Assembly (NCBI GenBank): GCA_014773175.1
Contig: VXCM01000913.1
Location: 199,408 to 263,407, forward strand
Reading direction: 5' to 3'
DNA length: 64,000 bases
DNA from: Lucifuga dentata
Lineage: Eukaryota; Chordata; Actinopteri; Ophidiiformes; Bythitidae
Part shown: positions 1-9,287 of the stretch, in pieces
Layout of the letters: each line of letters opens with the position of its first letter
How positions within the stretch are numbered: position 1 is the stretch's first letter
Program-made: the position numbers and the translations under genes
The notes under the pieces: generated by a model
Database searches by the model: none
What the model was told of the DNA's origin: nothing
What the model saw: the letters and a program-made list of their open reading frames with translations, nothing else

Positions 1-1530
1 TTAAAAAATTCAGGATTGAGATATTTGCCTACCATTTTCTAGAGTGCATGTGTATTTAGGAGTCTATTTTACATCAAGAGCACCGAACAGTTGAACAACT
101 AAACCATCCCCACCCCCTTTCTTTCCTTCCCATTCCCTTTCAGCCGTTCTTTCTCTAAAAACAACACAGGAGCAGGTCTGCAAAGGTACTGGCTCAAATT
201 GAATGGGAGGATGGATGTGATAAGACTTCCCTCTTGTGGACAAGAGCTCTTCAGATAATTACAACAGAATGCATAACTGGCATGCTTCAGATTTGCTTTT
301 TGATCAGAGTCAATGGCATTGTTTGGAGGAACACCTGTTTTTCTGCAGGTACGGTCCTAACCTGCCTTTGGTAATCCTCTAAAATGCCATGGTGAAAGAA
401 AGACTTTTTATAGTGAAGACTGTGCAGCTTTCAGTTGTGCTAAAAGCAGTGAAAAGTGAGTTCCTACTTTTACACACAAACTCAAAACCTGGCAGCTTCT
501 CAAATGCCCAACTGCAAAAAAAAAAAAAAAAAAAAAAACTGCTTGAAATTCCGCCCGCTTATCCCAAACTAATGGTCTTGGCAAAATGGAATTATGTCAG
601 CTGAACGTGCAGCGCGGTTTCTCTTGAAATGTATTACTGCTCACTGACAGCCACATGGAAGGTGGAAATCCATGACTATATCACACAAGAGAGTAAGAGT
701 ATTTCCACACCTATGAATAAAATATGCACCATGAATTAACTATGTCAATGTTACATTACCGTTTAGCATTTAGAAGGAAATCATTTCACTTAATAAAGCT
801 CAAAAGGTCGGGACAGCCTGAAGGTATTGATAGATGGGCTGTAGTCTGAATCACAAACTTGGAAAATCTCTACAAGAAGAAGTGAACACAAGAAAATTCT
901 TTCAAGGGCAGCTACCCTCAAGGTGTCCTTGAGCAAGGCACTTAGGTAACTCAAAACTTGCAGCTGCTGCAGTAGCTCAGCGGTCAGCGGTGGGCAAACT
1001 GGCCAGCTTCCAGAGTTTGTATAACTGTAGGAGTCCAGAGAGTGTGCATCCTGTGTCAAATGTTTAAAAACTCATGGGTTGCTCCTTGTCTTTGGGCGCA
1101 TTAACTCCACTGGCCCTTTCATCGAGGTTATGATTGATTTACAGGCTAGGTGATGAAATTTGATACACTTGTTCTCAGCTACAGCTCGTACCAGAGCTCA
1201 AGGCAAAGCTCAAAACTGCTGTGGAAATGTAGAAGCTGTACTGCTCAAAAAAATATTCAGGTGCCCAGGAAAGTAAGTAATTTTGTGATAGTAAAGTATA
1301 GCAAAATGTAATAGATTTGGAACGTTAAAAGTAACAAATTAAGAGCTTTTTTATTTTTTTTATTTTATTTTTTTCAGTTTTGAACTGTGTTCACACATTT
1401 AGTCCAGGTAAAAAGCAAATATAAACATATTTTTTATGACATTTGCCAACTTCAGATACTGTAGCAATACTGAGTTTGTCCTCCAAAATCGTGTATCTGT
1501 GGGTTTTTCCTTGCAGTAATATTTATCTTA
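1..1530. other. Non-coding, mostly single-copy DNA
   Basis: I see no supportable gene. Open frames here are short and lack recognisable domains. A poly-A run lies near 516-538, and 1350-1372 is T-rich. A short stretch near 912-975 resembles the tail of a teleost SINE and is listed separately. Confidence 0.6.
912..975 (+). repeat. Possible SINE-derived fragment
   Basis: The segment contains TCCTTGAGCAAGGCACTTA, which matches the 'ccttgagcaaggcac' block found in many teleost tRNA-derived SINEs. The following bases diverge from what I would expect and no A or B box is visible. If real it is a 5'-truncated, old fragment. Chance similarity cannot be excluded. Confidence 0.3.
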
Positions 1531-2071
1531 TTAGACCATACTGGTGGTTTTGCAGAACCCAATAAATACTACCTGTATATTGCATTATATTAGAGCCAAC
1601 CATTTTCCAAAACATAAAACCATATTTTAGCTTTTGTGTTATTTTAACAAATTCCCTAATCTTTCACAAGCAAATATTCCACCTTAAAATGTAATGTTTT
1701 GCCTGCTAGCATGATGAAAATTAGCTGTTAGCTAAATCTGGTACAAAGCATCTCCTCTCAATTTTGAGATTAATGTTTTTTTGTGCATGGTCCCTGTTTA
1801 AATAAACTAAATAAAATAAAATGAAAAATGTTTGTATGTAGAAGGCCCTGTCATTTTAATGTAAAAACTGTCTTTTTCTGAGGGAGACATAGTTGATTTT
1901 TAGAGCATACTGGAATTAACTGAAAACAATGGCTGCCTGAAAGGTAGGAAGAATAATTAGAAAATGTACCGCTCCAGTGGTATGCTTTTGAAAACGGTTG
2001 GCAGTAATGTAACATGTGTCAGTAGTTTTTATTGCATTCAAATATGCAAAACCACCGATGTGGTCCTTTAA
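1531..2071 (-). mobile_element. Diverged copy of the TTAA-flanked MITE family (copy 1)
   Basis: The left end (ACCATACTGGTGGTTTTGCA) and the right end (CAAAACCACCGATGTGGTCC then TTTAA) are imperfect inverted repeats of each other. They match the ends of the better copies at 24324-24932 and 57245-57836. The interior has the same order of motifs as the 57245 copy: a block around 'aaaaccatattt', then 'cctaatctttcac', then 'ccaccttaaaa', then 'cctgctagca'. It therefore lies opposite to the 24 kb, 31 kb and 55 kb copies. It is the most diverged of the long copies and its centre (about 1740-1930) does not obviously match. It encodes no protein, so it is non-autonomous. Confidence 0.7.
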
Positions 2072-2157
2072 GATCATTTAGCATGTGATCATTTCTTTTT
2101 ATTATCAGGTACAGAATATTTGGATTACATTGTGATCTTTTTTTCATTGTTGTGGAA

Positions 2158-2345
2158 TAAAATCAAGTCAAGTTTATTTGTGCAGCCCAATATCATATAA
2201 AAAGTCTGAAAGGGCTTCACAGGAGCACACATCACGACCCCGCCCAAACTCTCTAAGAAGACCAGGAAAAAAACTGGCTAAAGAAACCCCCAAAAACCTG
2301 TTATATGAGGAAAAAATGGAAGAATCCTCAGGAGAGGTTCAGAGA
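2158..2345 (-). repeat. Retroelement 3'-end type repeat
   Basis: Read on the minus strand, the segment ends in 'gggctgcacaaataaactt' followed by short TTGA-type units. That is the usual form of the 3' terminus of teleost L2-like LINEs and their dependent repeats. The preceding part (blocks like 'ggagagg', 'gaggaaaaaa', 'cccccaaaaacc' on the plus strand) is a widespread teleost repeat. It may be the 3' UTR of the LINE remnant immediately to the right, or a separate element on the same strand. No coding capacity. Confidence 0.6.
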
Positions 2346-3345
2346 CAGATTTTTTAATTTAAATGTTTATTTGGATAGGGACTGATGCAGAGACATAGGT
2401 CATTCATAGAATAACTAATGCAGCATCATAGCATTTTTAGCTAAGGCTAGTTTGCAAAGCTTGTCCTAGTTGGGCTTTTACAGAGGAACATAATCCATAG
2501 TACAATACAACATTAGAATGGTTATAAAACAAAATACAGATCTGAGCAGGGTAAAAAATAAAACAAATACATAACCTGCAGCATAATATTAATATACAAT
2601 ACAAATACTTACACAATGCCCACCATTAAAACCAGCTAAAATACAATCACAGTCTCACATAATTTATAAAAAAAAAATAAATAAATGGAATATAAAATCC
2701 TTAGAGCTACGCAAGACTGAGGACACCTGATAACCCATGATTACACTGTTGAGCATTCTTCAAATGCTGTTTCAACTTAGATTTGAAATGATCCCAATTA
2801 TGATCTGTTTAAGCTCCACAGGTAAAAAGTTCCAGATTTTAACCCCTGAAAAGAAAAGTCTGTCCAAAGGAGGTTTTGCAAAACGGGACTTTGCAATTTC
2901 CTGCAACTGCACCCTGAGTAGTAAACCCAACACAACCCAACAATCCAAAGAGGTTTCACCATATGCAGCTATATTATGTTAACATTTAAAAATTAGCCTT
3001 GAATTAGTTTTGATAAAATTATCAAAACTTAGCAGGTTTATTTTCTTCAGAATATAGCAGTGGTGGTAACTAAGCAGCTTTCTGTCTATAATTTTTATGG
3101 CACGATTATATATCATCTTTAAAGGTTTGATCATTGTAGGAGTTGCTTGAAACCAGGAGGCTGAACAGTAACGTAAATGTGAGGAGATCATGGACTGCAC
3201 GAAGATATTAGCAGCATGAAGTAGTAAATTTCTTATCATTCTAAATGTGTGTAGATTTACCTTTGCGGTCCTCCTCAACATTTTTATATGTTTTCCAAAA
3301 TTTATACACAAATCTAATAAAAGCCCAAGATATTTCACCTCTTCC
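2346..3345 (-). mobile_element. Degenerate non-LTR retrotransposon (LINE), 3' part
   Basis: The minus strand carries the end of a LINE reverse-transcriptase ORF followed by an AT-rich 3' region (about 2346-2735). Only the C-terminal part of the polymerase survives, as is usual for 5'-truncated LINE copies. The left neighbour at 2158-2345 has a LINE-type 3' tail in the same orientation. The clade is most likely L2-like by the style of the protein, but this is an inference without an alignment. Confidence 0.7.
2740..3338 (-). pseudogene. Reverse-transcriptase C-terminal remnant
   Basis: This is a fragment of a LINE reverse transcriptase. From 3338 down to 2979 one frame stays open for 119 codons and shows motifs of the region after the catalytic palm in teleost LINEs: KYLGLLLD near the start, then HLRYCSASW, then YHHCYILKKINLLSFD. 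Past the stop at 2979 the homology continues with KVPFCKTSFGQT (around 2910-2870), then shifts frame again with an in-frame stop. The catalytic YADD region lies upstream and is not preserved here, so this is a dead copy. Overlapping plus-strand frames are shadows. Confidence 0.75.
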
Positions 3346-5395
3346 CACCCATTCCCTCTCCTGGAAGAACCAAGTGTGTAATAGGAGCCGTAGGTGGGAA
3401 GCAGGAAAATTACAAAGATGCAAACAACAAAGAAACATCACAGGAAGATATAAAACCAACAGCAATTTCTGTTCTGCCATTTACAAGTTAAATAAATAAA
3501 TAAGGGATGACTGAATTCATTTCCAACCACATCAAGCTCAAGAGACATATTTTTAAGCACAGTAACGCAGAACAACTCCCTAATTTTATGTCGTATATCA
3601 ATAATTATGACACAGTTTGTGACCGTAATCTTTTTCAGTCCAGATTTCTGTCACTACCAAGGCCAGCGATGCAAAAAGTGATTTATAAAACAAGATGTAT
3701 GTCACATTGGTGACCTAATGCAGGCTGTCACAAACTTGCACTTGTGAGCACAAAAATTATGGCATAACTTTGGCAAAGTGCTGATGAGGGAAAGAGAATC
3801 CAGATTTTCAGCAGTCCAGAGGAGCATGAAATCTGCATTGGGCCGAGCCCAAGTCTGGATCCCTGGAGAGCCAAAAACTCTTCAGATGATAAACTGTTTG
3901 CCTGGCCCCAAAATAAGCATTTTATAAGTTTATGTGCTATGAAAACAGTTGTCTGCCTTTGTTCTAAAAACAATATGTTATTAAATCACACAAGCCTTTG
4001 GCCTCTTTGATAATCAGAATCAAGTTTTATATTATATCCTACACAGAAATAAAATCCTGATCCCCTCAGGCAAGGATGGAGGTGGATGTTTAATCAATCT
4101 TTGCCAGGTGATGTTTGCTAATTCATTCAGCTTCAGTGCAATTATATTACAGCAAACAAATTACTGACCATTTAAACTTAATAAGTTGATAGAGAGGATG
4201 GTAATTGTTTTAACAAACAGAGAGCTGCGGCTAATTAATGTCTTAAATGTAGTGATCACGGGTAATAACGGGCACATGTCCTTAGTGCTTTACAGTCTGT
4301 ATGTATACTTGTCTATACTGTAGAATCTTAATCCTAAATCAATGCATAATTAAATTTACCCTAAATCTAAACAGTTAGTGGACACAGACACACATGATTC
4401 AGTGGGATGGTGGGATAATTTCATCCGGTTTAATCCTTTTCCTGATAATGAATGAATACAGAATGATGCTGTGTTTACAATATGTGGCAATAGGAATGCA
4501 TACAGATGTTAAAAAATAGCTATAAATCATTTTTAACCAGCAATGTGGAAGAACGTTACGGTGCTGAATGCACCATAAAGTTCTGGGGATAATCTTTGAG
4601 GTCACGCCCATATACACAGAAAACACACACACAGCGTAATAAAGTAAAGCCAACAAAGATTTCACCGTATGAGGCGCTAATCTCCTTTAACCGAACAAAT
4701 AGGTCTTATCAGCTCTTTACAGTGTTTTTATTAAGAGCGCATTATTGTTTTCTTTGGTTTGCATGTATCAGTCAGAGGCAAAGAAAGAGGTTTTCTGCCA
4801 TTATCGCCACATGTTCCAAAATCAATAGCAGGAAAAAAGAAAGTTTAACTCCAGAATGCTAGAAGACAACATTTCAACCTTTTCTCGCCTCTGTTTCTCA
4901 TTATTGGAAAGATACCTTAGTGCCAGAAGATTAAAATTTAAATAAGGTTTGTGAGGTTTGTAAAAGCTGACATTTGTAAAATATCAGAAATACAGATGCA
5001 CACATGCAACTGCTGACCTCCACCCACGTCTTGCACTTCAGAAGCACCAATATGCAAAGTTAAAAATCTGTTTATAAGGGCTGCGATCTGTTGCCAACTT
5101 ATTTTGAATGTTATTTGTGTTTTTCATTGTGTTATTTCATCTGTTTTATGTGGAATTATCATATTTGTAGTGAACTTTGTATTGTCTGAAACTCATGGCT
5201 CCATTTTGGTTCTTGATACGCTAAACACAATCAAGTTCTGTGTTTAATGTGTTAGTTTATAAGTTAAATTATCAGCTGTTATCTAAAGTTATTTAAATCA
5301 GTTGGGTTATTTTTCAATTAAAAAATATGTAATTCTTAATTACAATAGAATAATAAACTTAAAAAAAAAAAAACTCATGAAAACATTTATTATTT
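3346..5395. other. Non-coding, no recognised elements
   Basis: I see no gene or clear mobile element in this stretch. The short frames on either strand have no recognisable domain. Near 4012-4030 there is 'taatcagaatcaagtttta', which loosely resembles a LINE 3' tail on the minus strand, but too little surrounds it for a call. Confidence 0.5.
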
Positions 5396-6055
5396 GTGAA
5401 AAATGTTCCAAACCAACTTCAAATTCAAACCTTTATTGTCCCACAAGGAAATCTGTTTTGCAGCAGGGCGACAGCACAACATATCAAATAGTGACACAAT
5501 AAATAAGTAAAACACAATAAAATACAATATAATGATAAAACTGATCCAAATCTATCTGGTTATAAAGTGCATGATTCAGTGACTTTATTGCACATGGGAT
5601 AAAAGAGAATTTATATCTATTGCACTTTGGCCTCTGTAGTCTAAACCTCTGACCTGAGGGAAGAGTTTCTAACTCCACACTAAGAGGTTGGAGTGAATTG
5701 GCTTGAATTTCCTGGGCTTTCCTCAAAACCTGATGAGAATAGACGGCTGACAGGGAAGATGCTGCTTACCAATGATTTTTCTGGCTATTTTAACTATATT
5801 GTTCAGTCTGTTCTTATTTTGAACATTTAGATTTCCATACCAACAAATCAGTGAAAATGTTACGACTGATTCTATCATCAATTTGTAAAAAAGCTCCATC
5901 AGTTTTGTGTCCACACTGAAAAGATCGAGTCTTCACAAGAAATACAGTCTTTGATGACCCTTCTTACAAATCACATCAGTGTTTCCATCAAATTTCAGTT
6001 TATCATCTATGATGGTACCAAGGTATTCGTAGGTCACTCTGCACTGCCTGGCCAT
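5396..6055 (-). pseudogene. LINE (L2/CR1-like) remnant, 3' portion
   Basis: On the minus strand the sequence begins (6029 downward) with EYLGTIIDDKLKFDGN. It then shifts frame into an open stretch at 5914-5723 with ESVVTFSLICWYGN and RLNNIVKIARKIIG. After another break come fragments equivalent to the 'RFR..R..NRYKFSFIP' block (5650-5590) typical of the last part of teleost LINE polymerases. The element ends at about 5396-5445 with 'ccttgtgggacaataaagg' and a short tail. Several stops and frameshifts show it is dead. Its upstream part continues at 7252-7480: a hAT element (6056-7251) splits it. The 8-bp duplication CTGGCCAT at 6048-6055 belongs to that insertion. Confidence 0.8.
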
Positions 6056-7251
6056 CAGAGGTGGGCACCGGTCTGTTACTCCATTATTCCGTTACTAATG
6101 AAGTTACTTTTTTGAGTAACGAACCCGTTACTTTTTTTTTTTTTTTTTTTNTTTTTTTTTTTTTTTTTACTGTAATGGACCAAGTAACGGAAGTTTTTTT
6201 GTTTTTTTTTTGGGTCCACTACTCTGCTACTTTTTGCTCCATTACTCTTTTAGTTCGTAACTTTTTGCTCCCTTCGGCTTCATTTGCTTCGGCGCTATTG
6301 GCGCTGAAGACGCTGAACAGTAAGATGGTGATGTCCCGCCGCACACTCGGCCAGAGGATCATCACAGCCACAAGGAGCTGGAGCAGCAGCATCNGATGTC
6401 CCGCCGCACACTCGGCCAGAGGATCATCACAGCCACAAGGAGCTGGAGCAGCAGCATCAGGTACCAACCCTACCATGTTACTGCTGTTTATTTTTCCCAA
6501 GTACTGTTTTAGACTTTTTTTATGAACGTAAACAAGAACCAGTGTCCAGTGCTTAATAAGTACTATGTTCAATTCATTGTGTACTTTAAATTACAGACTC
6601 CTGGAGAAGATGCACATCTTTGTGAAATACATCACGGCCATCCTTTCCAGCGCCTCGGTGGAGCGCCTCTTCTCCGTGGGAAAGGACGTCCTCAGGGCAG
6701 AGAGCCTCTCCATGCCAGCATGGAGCATCTCATTTTCCTCAGTAAACAACGTTAGAAAGATTATATTTAGTGTACTTGCTTTTTAAACATTTCTTTGTGC
6801 TCAATTAACGACTGTGCGTGATTGCACAAGTCACACTCAATGGATACATTTATGCTTTAATATAAATACAGGCATATAATTAATATAATAATATGCTTGT
6901 AATTATTTACTAATTAATAATTACAGGGCAACCGCTAGCATGCTGAGGACATGGAGGACGTCAAGGAGTGAACCTTGTCTCCTATAAGCTGTTTTTAACC
7001 TTTTTAAGTACTTTTTTAAAAATTTCTTTCTTCCCTTTGTGTAATAAAAAAATATGTGTTTTTTGACTTTATTTAATAAAAGTAGCGGAGTAATGGAGTA
7101 ATCATAACTTCCTTTTTTTTTTGTGATGGAGTAACGGTCTAATGGATAACAAAATTATTTTTTTGAGTAACGATNTCCTTTTTTTTTTGTGATGGAGTAA
7201 CGGTCTAATGGATAACAAAATTATTTTTTTGAGTAACGATGCCCACCTATG
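6056..7251 (+). mobile_element. hAT DNA transposon, decayed
   Basis: The ends are CAGAGGTGGGCA at the left and TGCCCACCTATG at the right, so the terminal inverted repeats read CA(G/T)AGGTGGGCA. They are flanked by 8-bp duplications CTGGCCAT (6048-6055) and CTGGCCGT (7252-7259), 7 of 8 identical. An 8-bp target duplication and CAGxG-type ends are diagnostic of hAT. Subterminal regions are rich in GTAAC/GAGTAACG repeats. Inside is a frameshifted fragment of the transposase C-terminus (6598-6760). Two assembly joins (N at 6394 and 7175) have each duplicated about 65 bp and a third N lies in a poly-T run at 6151, so the real element is roughly 130 bp shorter than its coordinates. Confidence 0.88.
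6598..6760 (+). pseudogene. hAT transposase C-terminal dimerisation fragment
   Basis: Frame 1 reads LLEKMHIFVKYITAILSSAS then VERLFSVGKDVLRAESLSMP, the hAT C-terminal dimerisation signature (SSxxxERLFS...). The homology then moves to the next frame, giving MEHLIFLSKQR before a stop at 6755, so the copy carries a frameshift near 6720. The fragment is preceded by 'tttaaattacag', which resembles a splice acceptor, so it may have been the last exon. The BED zinc finger and the DDE catalytic region are absent. This transposase cannot be active. Confidence 0.8.
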
Positions 7252-7480
7252 CTGGCCGTTGAGAAGAGTCTGGGGTGGTGTGAAAGAGGATGAAGGCCTC
7301 CTGAAGTCCAATGATATGTCTTTTGTTTTTGATGTTCAGAGTGAGGACATGATCATCACACCACTGTAACGATGGTGTGAAATCACCAAGCACTGGTCCA
7401 TGAGATCCTCTTTATCATGAAGCTGGTTGTTAGATGTTAGAAGCAGGATGTCTGACAGCTTAGGGTGAAAAATGTGTGTT
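7252..7480 (-). pseudogene. LINE remnant, upstream half of the hAT-split copy
   Basis: This is the continuation of the LINE remnant at 5396-6055 across the hAT insertion. On the minus strand one frame gives LQWCDDHVLTLN (7370-7330) and another gives DFRRPSSSFTPPQTLLNG (7308-7255). These correspond to the 'W...N.L.LN..KT(K).DFR+......NG' block that precedes 'YLGT.ID' in L2/CR1-type polymerases, and YLGTIID is what is found on the far side of the hAT. The order and strand match a single LINE interrupted at that point. Frameshifts are present. Confidence 0.72.
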
Positions 7481-7890
7481 TTAATGTTTTATAGGATAAA
7501 CTGGGGATGTAAGGATTCAAATAAATATTGAATAATGAGGGAAAACTCCTGGTATTACTAAATCCTTTCTCATAAAGAATGGGAACTGATTTGTAATAAC
7601 AATAAAACGCCTCCTAATCATAACAAAAGACCTTGTTAGCCGGAGAAAACCCGGTGATTTTTCTTTGTCAAGCTGAATGCAATGAGAGTCCATACTTATA
7701 AGCTGTTGTTACTGTTTCAAAAACAAGCTGAAAGAGAAAAATTAGGGCTAACTGACGAAAAACATCTTAGATTGCTTCTTACAGAGAGTAGGATACTGAA
7801 TTGAATGTAGCCAGCAGGTATTCAGGCTTTTATTCATGTATTCTGAAGAGACACACTCATAAAACAAGAAAAGCAGATTATGTAGGTGTG

Positions 7891-7930
<40 letters not shown>

Positions 7931-8070
7931 TGATAGAGGAAAGATTGAGACTAAAGGCCTGTCCTTGCCTGTTGAGAATGAATGTTCAAGAAAATGCTGC
8001 TGATGTTTCAAACTTAACAGAAAATCAATCTGTAATAAAGCAGCCAAAGTCAAATCCTGCTAGTCGCCGG
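7481..8070. other. Non-coding stretch with a (TG)n tract
   Basis: No gene is seen. A (TG)n microsatellite occupies about 7897-7929. The overlapping open frames owe their length to the dinucleotide repeat (Cys-Val or Thr-His runs) and are not credible proteins. Confidence 0.6.
7897..7929. repeat. (TG)n microsatellite
   Basis: About 16 uninterrupted TG units are visible. Confidence 0.95.
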
Positions 8071-8199
8071 CTATAGTAGATGAGTAAGTGAGATGGCGGT
8101 GGCAGCGGCGGCGGCGGCGGCGGCGGCACGCGAGNCTATAGTAGATGAGTAAGTGAGATGGCGGTGGCAGCGGCGGCGGCGGCGGCGGCGGCACGCGAG
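8071..8199. repeat. 64-bp direct repeat around one N, containing (GGC)n
   Basis: The segment 8071-8134 is repeated exactly at 8136-8199 with a single N at 8135 between. Each copy holds ATGGCGGTGGCAGC followed by about seven GGC units. The pattern matches seven other N positions in this window and is most likely an assembly join, so only one copy is probably real. The GGC stretch would read as an alanine run after ATG, but the frame closes about 24 codons later and there is no other support for a gene. Confidence 0.85.
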
Positions 8200-8510
8200 C
8201 AAATAACAACATTCACATCTGGATACAGCCTGTCAGGAAATAAAAAAACAGTGCTTTTATTAAAGATGTGATCAAACTAATTCATCTCTTTTGGCGTTGG
8301 TCGTAAAGACTCAGATGTGTCTTATCAACTTGTTTGTAATTTTATAAAAATTAATACTCATACCATCAAGTTGAACGAAAGACCAGACATATATGGTATT
8401 TACTGCTAACTTTAAAGGGGACAAATTTCCATGTTTTCATTTTCATTTAGGCGTCTATTTAGGAACCTTTGCAATGCTTTTTGGATATATATATGTATGT
8501 ATGTGTGTAC
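8200..8510. other. Non-coding spacer
   Basis: Nothing recognisable is seen. The last 30 bp grade into TA and TATG units that lead into the GATA array. Confidence 0.5.

Positions 8511-8574
<64 letters not shown>
8511..8574. repeat. (GATA)n microsatellite
   Basis: About 16 tandem GATA/ATAG units are visible, preceded by imperfect TA/TATG units from about 8484. The array directly abuts the left side of repeat B copy 1. Confidence 0.95.
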
Positions 8575-8575
<1 letters not shown>

Positions 8576-8890
8576 GAGCCTTGAATGTACTCTCTGCTGT
8601 GCACACTGAGTGAAAACAGACCATGCATACTATCTCTTTAAGGCCCCTCCCAAAAAGCCTGCTCCATTTTGATTGGCCAGCTGCCTCAGGCCTGAGGTGG
8701 CAATGAAAGGACACTAGCCAAACACTCATTCACGAGCCTTGGTGTGTGTGTGTGTGTGTGTGTGTGTGTCTAACCAGGTGCGTACACAAGTAAATTCAAT
8801 TAAGTTACATGTTGATGTAAACATGTTACAAAAATAAAGGACCAATCAAAAATGAAGCTTTCAGGGCAGTTATTTCTAGCAGGCATTAAG
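8575..8890 (+). repeat. Unclassified interspersed repeat B, copy 1
   Basis: Shared blocks with 57160-58075 are, in order: 'gctgtgcacactgagtgaaa' then 'aca'; a TTAA site (8638-8641) followed by 'ggccc'; 'tgattgg'; 'tgtctaa'; 'ttacatgttgatgtaaacat' and 'gaagctttc(a/g).ggcagtt'. The order is conserved, so this is one dispersed family. In this copy the TTAA is uninterrupted, giving the empty site for the MITE found at 57245. A (TG)14 tract sits where the other copy has only 'gtgtgtct'. No coding capacity, and I could not assign it to a named superfamily. Confidence 0.75.
8742..8769. repeat. (TG)n microsatellite within repeat B
   Basis: About 14 TG units are visible. The matching position in the copy at about 57940 is not expanded. 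Confidence 0.95.
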
Positions 8891-8935
8891 CTAACTTAAC
8901 TTTGACAATGTTCAATATACACTTCTCACTATGTA

Positions 8936-9285
8936 CAGGCAGTCCCTGACTTACGAACGTCCGACTTACAAACAATCATTACTTACGAACCAACCGCCAT
9001 AAAGCCTATTAAATGAAAAATTCGAGTTACATACAATGATTCATAATAACGAACGGCGCACTACTTTATGATGCACATCAAAACATTGGGCATCGTCAGT
9101 GGTATTATGTTTAAGATGTTTTAATATATCTGAAAGTGTTTCTTCAATGTTTCTTATGCACAGAAAGGTAAAATATATATACTGACGCTAGATACGCACT
9201 TTATGTAACTGTTCCGACTTACGTACAAATTGGACTTAAAGACAGCCATAGGAACAGAACTCGTTCGTATCCTGGGGACTGCCTG
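8936..9285. mobile_element. Tigger/pogo-like MITE (TA target site)
   Basis: The left end is CAGGCAGTCCCTGACTTACG and the right end is its imperfect reverse complement (CGTATCCTGGGGACTGCCTG). Each is flanked by TA (8934-8935 and 9286-9287), the target duplication of Tc1/mariner-superfamily elements. Ends starting CAGGCAGTCC(C/T) followed by 'gacttacgaac' are typical of the Tigger/pogo branch. The 350-bp interior contains no transposase, so it is a non-autonomous derivative. Both ends are intact. Confidence 0.85.
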
Positions 9286-9287
9286 TA

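Noticed and set aside
6061..6572. 154- and 117-codon frames with internal unknown residues
   Set aside because: They cross a poly-T run with an N and a duplicated assembly join inside the hAT element, so their length is artificial.
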